Shown: in pieces, positions 26,436-33,752 of the stretch
Layout: every line of letters begins with the position of its first letter
Numbering within the stretch: the first letter of the stretch is position 1
NCBI GenBank assembly: GCA_963579905.1
Contig: CAUZIZ010000002.1
Span: forward strand, 20,919 to 84,918
Length of the DNA: 64,000 nucleotides
Direction: 5' to 3'
From: CAUZIZ01 sp963579905
GTDB taxonomy: Bacteria; Acidobacteriota; UBA6911; RPQK01; JAJDTT01
Notes under the pieces: model-generated
Database searches by the model: none
What the model was told of the DNA's origin: nothing
Seen by the model: only the letters and a program-made list of their open reading frames with translations
Made by a program: the position numbers and the translations under genes

Positions 26436-27514
26436 CGTCGTCGGGTACCAGGGAGGGCGGCGCGCAGCAGGCGCGCAGCTTCTGTCTGGTTGCAGAGTTT
26501 CGCATAGGCCTCGTCGAGACTGACAGCTGCCCCCGAACCGGGAGCGAAACCGCAGTCCGGGTTCAGTGTGATCCTGTCGGCTGGTAGGAACTCCAGAGCA
26601 CTTTCCACCCGAGCCATGATAGTCTCTACCGAGTCGACCTTGCCTGGGGTGACGTCCACACACCCGAGTCCCACCTCCAGTTCGTCTCGCAGCCTTCCCA
26701 GTACCGCCATACTGCCGGCAGCCCCAGCGCTGAACTCCAGTGTCAGATGGTCCACCTTCAAACGGCTCAGCTGACCCAGAATCGGCTCATAGCCCCCTTC
26801 GAGGCTCGACTCGCCGCGAGCCCGCGCCCCGGCTCGGCGGCACAGGTGGACCGCCAGCTTAACCCCCTTGATTCCCTCCAAAAGGGCGTTGACTGTTTCG
26901 ACTCCAAAATCAGCAGCCTCATCGGGATCTGAATAGGATTCCCGTATCCGGGCGTCCACGAACAGGCACAGGTGCGGATCATCCACCTGGATGATGTCGG
27001 CGCCCGCGTCGCGAATTCTGAGGATCTCGTCTCGCAGGATGGGAACGCAATCACGCACGAAGTCCTCACGGCGGGAATAGGCAGACGAAGACCTCACCGG
27101 GTCCCACAGCCGCTCGCCCAGGAGTGCCGGAGACGGCAGCGTCGCCTTCACTGCCCTGGTCGTGATGTTCTTCAGAAAGTCGATCTCTCTGGCAATGAAA
27201 CCCGAGTTACGCGCCAGCAACCTTCCAACGACAGTCGTCATGGGCCTGTCGTCCCGGGGATGGCTACTGAGCTCGAATCCCTCGGCTAGATCTGCAATGA
27301 CTCCGATGTAGGACTTTCTCCTCCACTCGCCGTCGCTGATGATGTCCAGGCCGGCCTGCTCTTGAAGGGCGACAGCGTACCGAACCGCAGTATCCATCGC
27401 TTTCACCGCTTGCTCATCCGAAAGGGGGGTCCGGTTGGAGATCAGATCTCGGACCCAAGCGGGCCTGGGCAGCGAACCTACGACTGAGGTGGGCAGGATC
27501 GGCAGGGTCTTCAT
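26432..27514 (-). CDS. MetE-like cobalamin-independent methionine synthase catalytic domain
   Basis: 360 residues covering only the C-terminal catalytic domain of MetE. Zinc-binding residues are conserved: HxC in VHLCRRAG, Glu in HLTLEFSAG and Cys in LNPDCGFAPG. Such short proteins include core-MetE enzymes using methylcobamide or methyl-folate donors and enzymes acting on other thiols or methylated compounds. It starts inside the stop of the LicC-like gene (27511-27514), so the two are coupled. A role in methyl transfer is inferred; the natural donor is unknown. Confidence 0.85.
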   Translation of the reverse strand: MKTLPILPTSVVGSLPRPAWVRDLISNRTPLSDEQAVKAMDTAVRYAVALQEQAGLDIISDGEWRRKSYIGVIADLAEGFELSSHPRDDRPMTTVVGRLLARNSGFIAREIDFLKNITTRAVKATLPSPALLGERLWDPVRSSSAYSRREDFVRDCVPILRDEILRIRDAGADIIQVDDPHLCLFVDARIRESYSDPDEAADFGVETVNALLEGIKGVKLAVHLCRRAGARARGESSLEGGYEPILGQLSRLKVDHLTLEFSAGAAGSMAVLGRLRDELEVGLGCVDVTPGKVDSVETIMARVESALEFLPADRITLNPDCGFAPGSGAAVSLDEAYAKLCNQTEAARLLRAALPGTRRR

Positions 27515-28269
27515 GCTTCACTCTGCCAATGTTTGCAGGCGAGTTCGAAATCCTGCTGGGTGTCGATCTCCATGTACTCTCCAGCAATATCGATGGGCTT
27601 CATCCCGATACCGTTCTCGATCATCTCCTGTAACAAATGGATCAGATAGGCTTTCTCGAAAACTGGAGACTCCCGAAAGGGACTTCCGGCATAGAGTTCG
27701 CTGCAACGCTGAAAAGACTCGCGCAACAGCCGGCTGCCCTCGGCGCCGAACCTGGCAACCCCAATGTACTCCCCCTCGGTCTCATTAGGATCGAGCTCCC
27801 GGTGGATTTTCATAATTGAACCGTCCTGGACGGCGACCTTTTCCGCGTCGGTAGCGGGGTGCGCGCTCCGCTCCTGGTAGCGCTTGAGCCAGTAGGAATC
27901 TATTGCCAGGCCGATTTCGTCAGAGGATCCGAGCAGGCGCTCTATGACCTTGGGAGTGTAGAGGATATCCGAGTAGGAGCAGATAAAACCCTCGTCCATC
28001 AGATCTTCTGCGTACATCAGGGAGTGAAGAATGTTGTTGTGCTTCCATTCAGTGTTATGGCGAAAGGTGAAATGGGGATACTCCGCTTTGACTTTGTCAA
28101 TCTGGTATCCCCCGATGAAACAAATGTCGCTGATTCCGTTGGACTGTAGGGCCGCAACGATCCAGTCCAGGATCCGCTGGCCTTGGACTTCGGCAAAACA
28201 CTTGGGCGTATCTGCGGTCGTCGGCATGAGCCTTTGACCGCGCCCGGCCCCGATTATGATCGCTCGCAT
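27511..28269 (-). CDS. Nucleotidyltransferase of the LicC / phosphocholine cytidylyltransferase family
   Basis: 252 residues. The nucleotide-binding start MRAIIIGAGRGQRL is followed by PKCF (Lys of the family), then the domain centre with YSDILYTP (metal-binding Asp). It would couple a small phosphorylated group (choline phosphate, aminoethylphosphonate or sugar phosphate) to CMP or another nucleotide. A ribosome site AAGGAA stands just before ATG 28269. The stop overlaps the MetE-like start. No other lipopolysaccharide or phosphonate gene is beside it. Confidence 0.82.
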   Translation of the reverse strand: MRAIIIGAGRGQRLMPTTADTPKCFAEVQGQRILDWIVAALQSNGISDICFIGGYQIDKVKAEYPHFTFRHNTEWKHNNILHSLMYAEDLMDEGFICSYSDILYTPKVIERLLGSSDEIGLAIDSYWLKRYQERSAHPATDAEKVAVQDGSIMKIHRELDPNETEGEYIGVARFGAEGSRLLRESFQRCSELYAGSPFRESPVFEKAYLIHLLQEMIENGIGMKPIDIAGEYMEIDTQQDFELACKHWQSEA

Positions 28270-28344
28270 GGGTTCCTTTGGTTACGGGTTGGAGGTTTCA
28301 CGGTCCATTTCTACCTTGCAGGCCGGTCCCCGATGTCTGAGCGC

Positions 28345-28563
28345 TGGATCGTTCAGAGTGAGACTTCAGTTTTGGACAGGGGAGATTGTGCTGCTGTCCG
28401 GCTCTCTCCTCAGAACTTGGCCTCATGTTGCTAGCGGGTCAAGTCGTTCGCGGCTCTGTTGGAGCGGCAATGCCTGGGCGAGGATAGCAGATCGTTTTAG
28501 AGCTTGGTGCTTGTGATTTGGAATTTTTTTATATCTTGTTTCTTGTACCTTGGGATTTCCGAG
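28345..28563. repeat. Degenerate repeat block, B cargo plus CTTG-word segment
   Basis: A B-type core (GGTCAAGTCGTTCGCGGCTC at about 28436) is followed by GCTTGGTGCTTGTGATTTGG and TATCTTGTTTCTTGTACC. It runs into the R end of the next unit. No gene is recognised. Confidence 0.6.
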
Positions 28564-28780
28564 TTTCAGGTCAGTCGTCCCCCCAGGAAGCCCTGGCCCC
28601 ATTCGAGAAAGAAACTTTGGTTGTCCCTTACCGCGACATCTATAGTACCGTGTCGGTTGTAGGATGGGCACTTTTGCCCGTCAAGGACGGCGACGGGCAG
28701 GAGTGCCTGTCCTACAAACAGTCAGGGCTCGGTGCGATGAACTCTTGCACGACCTCCTAGCCGATGAAGTTTCAGCTTAG
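28564..28780. repeat. Modular intergenic repeat unit, D (palindrome) cargo
   Basis: R end (CCATTCGAGAAAGAAACTTT), then the D palindrome at 28657-28717: TTGTAGGATGGGCAC and GAGTGCCTGTCCTACAA facing each other. The L end GATGAAGTTTCAGCTTAG follows. This copy shows that the D palindrome occupies the same cargo slot as the A and C modules. Confidence 0.83.
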
Positions 28781-29051
28781 TCTCCCCCCAGCGGTGCTGC
28801 CCCATTGGAAAGAAACTCGGATTATCTCTGCCATGATCATCGCTAGCAACGCTGACAGAGCCATGACCGTGAAGGAGTGGGATCCGGTGCTTCAACATAG
28901 GGGGGTGCACCCTGATTGACATCCGGACGCATCCCTTCAACCTAGAGACGCCTGAGGGTATGGTCCCTGTCGGGCCCTGCTCCCTGACAGTCACGGCTCT
29001 TTCAACTGGCGAATGTTTCTTCGCTTCCTCGCAGTTGAAGTTTCAGCCTAG
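28781..29051. repeat. Modular intergenic repeat unit, C (inverted-repeat) cargo
   Basis: R end (GCTGCCCCATTGGAAAGAAA), GATCATCGCTAGCAACGC, arms from 28854 (GACAGAGCCATGACCGTG) and to 29003, then GCGAATGTTTCTTCGCTTCC and L end TTGAAGTTTCAGCC. It is the inverted equivalent of 21241-21476. The interior is longer, about 90 bases. Confidence 0.83.
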
Positions 29052-29066
29052 GTCTTGGGTTCCTGG

Positions 29067-30320
29067 CTAGGTTCCTCTTGCGCTCTGCGAAGTGGCGTTC
29101 CACAACAGCCCGGAGACGGCAGCGGCGGCAAAAGCGAATCCTGCCCATGCCATGACTGCCATTTGCCAGCCTTGCGAGTCTACCAGATGGCCGGTCAGCT
29201 GATCCCCTACAAAGGCGCCCATGTAGCCCATGAAATTGACGAAGCCGACCGCGGCTGCGGGGGTCCCATGACGAGCCAGATCCATGGGGGCTGTTCCTAC
29301 CAACAGCACCTGAGCGCCGTAGATGCAAAAGCCGACCAGAAACAGGACTCCAATCGTCTGCTCGAATCCAGTGAGCACAACTCGGTCATACAGCAGCGTC
29401 AGGACACCCAGACAGGCGAGTAGGGAGCAGATCATGGGAGCTCGTCTTCCCCCCAGAAATCTATCGCTCGCCCAGCCGGAAAGGTAGGCTCCAAACACGC
29501 CTCCGGCAGGAAGCACGGCGTATTTGAAGGCGGCTGAAGCAACGCCTGTTTGCTGGATCTCCTTGAGATGTGAAACACCCCAATCCAGAAAGCCATAGCG
29601 GCACGCATTCAAGAGTCCGAGAGACAGAGCAAGGAGCCAGAGGGAAGGATTGGAAAGCGTGATCCATAGCGTTTCCGTGAACCGGCCCCTGCCTTGGGGA
29701 GGATTGACCACACTCGCCGAGGCCCCCTCTGGTGGTCGCTGAGGGCCGGTCTCGTCGGGCTTCTCGCGCAGCAGGAGCAGCATGTGCACAGCGGAGAGCG
29801 CGAGCAGGCCTGCCGGAATATAGAGCGCACCTCGCCAGCCGTACGTCTGTGCCGCCCAGCCAGCAATGATGAAGGTCAATACCGCCGTAGTCTGATAACC
29901 AGTTCCGATGATGCCGACGGCCTTCCCGCGGCTTTTCAAGGGAAACCAGTTCGCAGCGACGCGCATGCAGGGCGTCCAGCCCAGAGCCTGGAAATAACCG
30001 TTGCAGGCCCACACAAAGAGCATGAAGTACAAACCGGTGGCCCAACCAAAGACCAGGTTCAGTGCCGCCGAGCCGAACATTCCCAGGGCCAGAAGCAGTC
30101 TGGGTGAGTATCGCTCCGCCAACTGCCCATTCAGGAGCTGTCCGACACCATAGGCGAGTTTCAGGGCTCCCAGAATCGCCCCCAACTCCGTCTTGCTGTA
30201 ACCCAGCTCGGACTCGATACCTGGAAGAGCCGCGGAAAGATTGCTCCGGCAAAAGTAGAAGGCACCGTAGGTGAGCCAGAGCACCCAGATAATACCGGCT
30301 TCAGACCTTTTCGCCTGCAT
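29067..30320 (-). CDS. MFS transporter of the organophosphate:phosphate antiporter (OPA) type
   Basis: 417 residues with about twelve hydrophobic segments. The N-terminal YGAFYFCRSNLSAALPGIE, the loop LAERYSPR and the mid-region GYFQALGWTPCMRVAANWF resemble GlpT/UhpT-like proteins. Members exchange sugar phosphates or glycerol-3-phosphate for phosphate. Arg residues in the first and later segments are present. Exact substrate cannot be assigned. The gene lies downstream of a LarA-type gene on the same strand (18 bases apart), suggesting an operon. Confidence 0.87.
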   Translation of the reverse strand: MQAKRSEAGIIWVLWLTYGAFYFCRSNLSAALPGIESELGYSKTELGAILGALKLAYGVGQLLNGQLAERYSPRLLLALGMFGSAALNLVFGWATGLYFMLFVWACNGYFQALGWTPCMRVAANWFPLKSRGKAVGIIGTGYQTTAVLTFIIAGWAAQTYGWRGALYIPAGLLALSAVHMLLLLREKPDETGPQRPPEGASASVVNPPQGRGRFTETLWITLSNPSLWLLALSLGLLNACRYGFLDWGVSHLKEIQQTGVASAAFKYAVLPAGGVFGAYLSGWASDRFLGGRRAPMICSLLACLGVLTLLYDRVVLTGFEQTIGVLFLVGFCIYGAQVLLVGTAPMDLARHGTPAAAVGFVNFMGYMGAFVGDQLTGHLVDSQGWQMAVMAWAGFAFAAAAVSGLLWNATSQSARGT

Positions 30321-30338
30321 TCGTATAAGCTCGAGCTG

Positions 30339-31655
30339 CTACAGATTCTGGTTCATCGAAGGGGCTGGTGATTCTTGAGCCGGACCGGCATCTTCAAGGT
30401 AGGGGATCGTCTGGGGTCCCTGGGGGAGAACACAGATGCGTGAGCCCGCACCATACTCGACTAGAAGCTGACTTACCGTCGCCTCGACATCTTCTATCGG
30501 CTCCAAGTGTGCCTCCCGAACCTGCTCCGCCCTCAGATAGGACGATTTGAGGTAGACGCGGGCCTTTGATTGAATCTGGCTCTGTATCTGTACCTGCCAC
30601 TGGTCTTGACGCTCGAAACCAGGACTGTGGACCAGCTCCAGGAGGGACTCCGGACTGGAAGAGGAAGCCAGCAGTCCCCGATATTCGCCATGGTCGGGGA
30701 TTCCATCGGAGCACTCGGCCGCGCAAATGATGGCACCGCCCTGGCGGACGATCCGAGCCGCCGCCGACATTCCCTTGACGGCCTGATACAGGTTCAGGTC
30801 CAGAGGGTACCCACTGTTGGTGGTGAGGACGACTTCGAAGGGCGAAGACACCGCTTGCATGGCCGTGCGCCGTGCGAAACGGCAGGCAGATGCATGAGAT
30901 TCGAAAAGCTCACCGGCATGGACGCTGGTGATCTCGTGGTCGCGATTGAGAGTGACGTCGATGGCAAAGCTGACCCCCGTCTGAGCGGCGATCTGACGGA
31001 TCGCGTCGTGGATGGGGTTGCCCTGGGTAATTCCCCAGGTCGCACTGGGATGGGCAATCAAAGGGGCACTGTGAAGCTGCATAATGGTCTCAACCGCGGC
31101 CAACCCGGGCGCGACCATCTTGGGTCCACCACTGAAACCGGCGAAGAAGTGAGGCTCCACGAAGCCAGCAGTGATCCGGATGTCGTTGGCTAACCATTCG
31201 GCGTTGAGACTGATCGGGATTCCTTCGGAGGTTTCACCGGCCTGGCTGAGATTTTCAGGGTCGAAGGCACTGTGATTGAGGACCCGATAATTCGCCACCA
31301 CCTCTGGCCCCAGCATCTCGTCGAGCTCTTCTTTAGTGTTTGCCCGATGACTGCCGGTGGCGACCAGGATTGTAATCTGATCCTTAGGGATGTGATTGAG
31401 CTCGCTCAGAAGCACGGGCAATACCCGGGCACTGGGCATCGGTCGGGTAATGTCGCATACGGAGATGGCCACAGTCTGCGCAGAGTCTGCGATCTGGCGC
31501 AGCGGCTGGGATCCCATCGGTTGCCGCAGGGCTCGAAGGAGGGCTTCTTCCTCGCTGGTCAGACCAGGGACGTAGGAGGGCTCAATGACCCGAGTCCGGC
31601 TCTCGGGAAGGTCCACCACGAGTCCCGATTTCCCGTAGGCAAGTTCTACTCGCAC
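30339..31655 (-). CDS. LarA-family nickel-pincer racemase (lactate racemase-like)
   Basis: 438 residues starting at GTG 31655. LarA landmarks are CDITRP (Asp/Arg), ATGSHR (His), and EPHFFAGFSGGPKM, whose Lys would bind the nickel-pincer cofactor, plus GNPIHDA with another His. The family interconverts stereoisomers of 2-hydroxy acids. Substrate may be lactate or another acid; the neighbouring OPA-type transporter might supply it. Cofactor-making larB, larC and larE are not in the window. A polar, Gln-rich insertion occurs near residues 350-370. Confidence 0.87.
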   Translation of the reverse strand: MRVELAYGKSGLVVDLPESRTRVIEPSYVPGLTSEEEALLRALRQPMGSQPLRQIADSAQTVAISVCDITRPMPSARVLPVLLSELNHIPKDQITILVATGSHRANTKEELDEMLGPEVVANYRVLNHSAFDPENLSQAGETSEGIPISLNAEWLANDIRITAGFVEPHFFAGFSGGPKMVAPGLAAVETIMQLHSAPLIAHPSATWGITQGNPIHDAIRQIAAQTGVSFAIDVTLNRDHEITSVHAGELFESHASACRFARRTAMQAVSSPFEVVLTTNSGYPLDLNLYQAVKGMSAAARIVRQGGAIICAAECSDGIPDHGEYRGLLASSSSPESLLELVHSPGFERQDQWQVQIQSQIQSKARVYLKSSYLRAEQVREAHLEPIEDVEATVSQLLVEYGAGSRICVLPQGPQTIPYLEDAGPAQESPAPSMNQNL

Positions 31656-31754
31656 TTAGTGTTCCCTCAGACATCCACCTCGCGGCTCGCAGCCGCGGCC
31701 AATTCTAGCATGAGTTCAAACTGAACCTGGAATGCTCATCCGAGGCCCTGTAAG

Positions 31755-32210
31755 TCATCGCCTGCTCGAGAAGAAGTGCTGCAGCATCTGCTTCGACCGC
31801 TCCTGCAGTACACCCTCGACGACCTCGACACGATAATTGAAGAGTCCGGGATCCAACAGGCTGACACGCGAAAATATGGCTCCTGACTTCTCGTCTCGAA
31901 CCCCAAAGACCAGACGATGGATCCGAGCCCAGATCAAGGCGCCGGCGCACATCGCGCAGGGCTCAACCGTGACGTAGAGATCTACCTCACCAAGCCGGTA
32001 GTTGGAGAGCCTTCGTCCCGCTTCTCGGAGCACCAGAACTTCGGCATGAGCGGTGGGATCGCTCAGCTGAATGCTCCGATTGTGGTCGCTGCACAGAACC
32101 TCTTGATCGAGAACTGCCACCGCGCCAATCGGAATTTCGCCCGCGCTGGCTGCCTGCTGCGCTTCTTGAAGGGCGACCGCAATCCAGGTCTCAACACGGT
32201 TCTCAACCAC
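31755..32210 (-). CDS. tadA: tRNA-specific adenosine deaminase TadA
   Basis: About 151 residues. Zinc and catalytic motifs are HAEVLVLREAG (HAE) and PCAMCAGALIWARIHR (PCxxC). It converts adenosine 34 to inosine in tRNA-Arg. A GTG at 32216 or 32210 can start it: the AAGGAG ribosome site fits the second better. A small protein gene ends 36 bases upstream on the same strand and may be cotranscribed. Confidence 0.94.
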   Translation of the reverse strand: MVENRVETWIAVALQEAQQAASAGEIPIGAVAVLDQEVLCSDHNRSIQLSDPTAHAEVLVLREAGRRLSNYRLGEVDLYVTVEPCAMCAGALIWARIHRLVFGVRDEKSGAIFSRVSLLDPGLFNYRVEVVEGVLQERSKQMLQHFFSSRR

Positions 32211-32238
32211 GTTCACCGCTCCTTCGGATTCTCGATAC

Positions 32239-32256
32239 TTTTGCGCAAACCCTAAG
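32239..32256. repeat. Solo end of the 474-660 inverted-repeat element
   Basis: TTTTGCGCAAACCCTAAG repeats the outer bases of the right arm at 474-660 (TTCTTGCGCAGACCCTAAG) with one or two changes. As at 657-659, the CTA here supplies the TAG stop of the adjoining minus-strand gene. No opposite arm was found nearby. Confidence 0.5.
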
Positions 32257-32491
32257 AGTTCCTCTTGTCCTCTCGACAGAAGACACAGTCGCTGTCCCGC
32301 AGATCATCCGGCGTGAATTCATGGACTTGCCGGGCCAGAAGATCCGGGCCAGGTGCATCCAAATGGATTAGATGATATCGGTTGATTGGAGTGAATACTA
32401 TACTGTCTGGATGGGTCTTTCTCAGCTCCTCCAGAAAGCGCGCGGCAAACGGAGAATCTGATCGGATCACGATCACCGACCAAGGTAGCAT
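32252..32491 (-). CDS. Small conserved-looking protein of unknown function, C-terminal CxxC
   Basis: 79 residues from ATG 32491, preceded by a strong GAGGAGG ribosome site seven bases away, which is why this start was chosen over codons further upstream. No family is recognised. The sequence begins with a hydrophobic strand (WSVIVIRS), is acidic and contains a CVFC pair eight residues from the end, perhaps a metal or disulfide site. It precedes tadA by about 36 bases. Its TAG stop is part of a short repeat shared with the 474-660 element, so the natural C-terminus may have been altered. Confidence 0.6.
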   Translation of the reverse strand: MLPWSVIVIRSDSPFAARFLEELRKTHPDSIVFTPINRYHLIHLDAPGPDLLARQVHEFTPDDLRDSDCVFCREDKRNS

Positions 32492-32657
32492 TCCTTCCTC
32501 CTCTTCCAGAGCGAGCGGGGACAAGCGAAACCTGTTTCCCCACTTCCCTCAAACGTCTCCCACAACGAATCCACGACCTTTTCTGGGGGTGAAGCTTGCA
32601 ATCGGCGCCAGAGTGCGCTTTAAATACGCCGATCATCGTTCCTGCCCCGGGGTCTCA

Positions 32658-32676
32658 CGGCGAGGGCACCTCGCCG
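32658..32676 (+). promoter_or_regulatory. GC hairpin in the leader of the WtpA-like gene
   Basis: CGGCGAGG and CCTCGCCG form an eight-base perfect stem with a GCA loop, ending 25 bases before ATG 32702. It could be a regulatory structure or attenuator. No full molybdenum-cofactor riboswitch was recognised. No U-tract follows, so a terminator is unlikely. Confidence 0.35.
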
Positions 32677-32701
32677 CAAGCGTCAGCAAGAAAGGGAGAG
32701 G

Positions 32702-33646
32702 ATGACGCGGCGGAGAAAGGTTTTCGGCGGTGCGCTGGCACTGCCAAGATTCCTGGGAATGGGTGCACTCTTGGCTTTCGCAACATGCCAGGGCGAACCG
32801 CATAAGGTCGTAGTCTTTCACACCAGCAGTCTTTCCCCGCTGCTCCAGACCGTCTCCCGCAGGTTCGAAGCCAATAATCCGGACGTCGCTATCCTGGCCG
32901 AGGCCGCCGGAAGCCTGGACACGATTGGGAAGGTTACGGATCTGGGCAGAGCGTGTGATCTGTTGGCGATCGCAGATCACCGACTGATCGCCCGTCTACT
33001 GATGCCCGAACGTATCCAGGTAGGCTATGAGTTTCTCGGGAACGAATTGGTTCTGGCAGCCTCGGAAAGACGACTCTTCGAGCCGCTGACGCGCCAACCG
33101 AGAAGACGCAAGGATTGGTTCGAACTCCTCATCGGTGGAAGCCATTCCTATGGAGTCTCCGATCCCGATCAGGATCCGGCAGGCTACTACACGCAGCTGT
33201 CGTGGAAGCTAGCTGAGTTACACTACAATCGAACCGCGCTCTACCGGCGACTGATCAACGGACTCGATCCCCGCTGGGTGCGCCCCAGGTCCACTGAGCT
33301 GGTTGACCTACTGAAAAACAAGACGGTGGACTTTGCTTTTCTCTACAAGTCGGTCGCCCTGCAAAACGGACTGGATTTCGTAGATCTTCCGGCTCAAGTT
33401 TCACTCTCGGAACCCACCTATGCCGAGTTGTACGCTCAGGTATCACTCCGCGTGGGAGGAGATCGTTCCGGCTCTGTCATGGAAGTCTCCGGAGGCCTGA
33501 TTCGCTACGGAATCTGTTTGGTGAGTCAGGACAATCCCTGGGCGGTACGATTCCTCGATTACGTGCTCAGTACCGAGGCTCAATCCCTTTACCGCGAGCT
33601 TGGCTACCAGAGTATCGATATCCGCGAGATTCTGCATTCCGAGTGA
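32702..33646 (+). CDS. WtpA/ModA-like tungstate/molybdate-binding lipoprotein
   Basis: 314 residues. A signal with basic RRR start and likely lipobox Cys (LAFATC) precedes a type-2 periplasmic binding protein. The stretches VVVFHTSSLSPLL, AGSLDTIGKVTDL and GVSDPDQDPAGYY match the WtpA/ModA group that captures tungstate or molybdate for an ABC importer. A ribosome site GGGAGAGG stands before the ATG. No permease or ATPase gene follows; a UPF0182 gene does. Molybdenum-related genes elsewhere in the window (moaA, hydroxylase subunit) fit, but the pairing is inference. Confidence 0.85.
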   Translation: MTRRRKVFGGALALPRFLGMGALLAFATCQGEPHKVVVFHTSSLSPLLQTVSRRFEANNPDVAILAEAAGSLDTIGKVTDLGRACDLLAIADHRLIARLLMPERIQVGYEFLGNELVLAASERRLFEPLTRQPRRRKDWFELLIGGSHSYGVSDPDQDPAGYYTQLSWKLAELHYNRTALYRRLINGLDPRWVRPRSTELVDLLKNKTVDFAFLYKSVALQNGLDFVDLPAQVSLSEPTYAELYAQVSLRVGGDRSGSVMEVSGGLIRYGICLVSQDNPWAVRFLDYVLSTEAQSLYRELGYQSIDIREILHSE

Positions 33647-33752
33647 GGCAGGGAATACGAGGTTAACTTGACATTCGGAGCGACATCTGTAACAAGAAGC
33701 CGACACCGCTTTGGAGGATCAAGATTCGGCTCAGACAAGTAAGGAAAACTAT

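Noticed and set aside
32640..32701. Molybdenum-cofactor riboswitch before the WtpA-like gene
   Set aside because: Only one stem is evident and the known conserved core could not be matched; kept only as a low-confidence hairpin.
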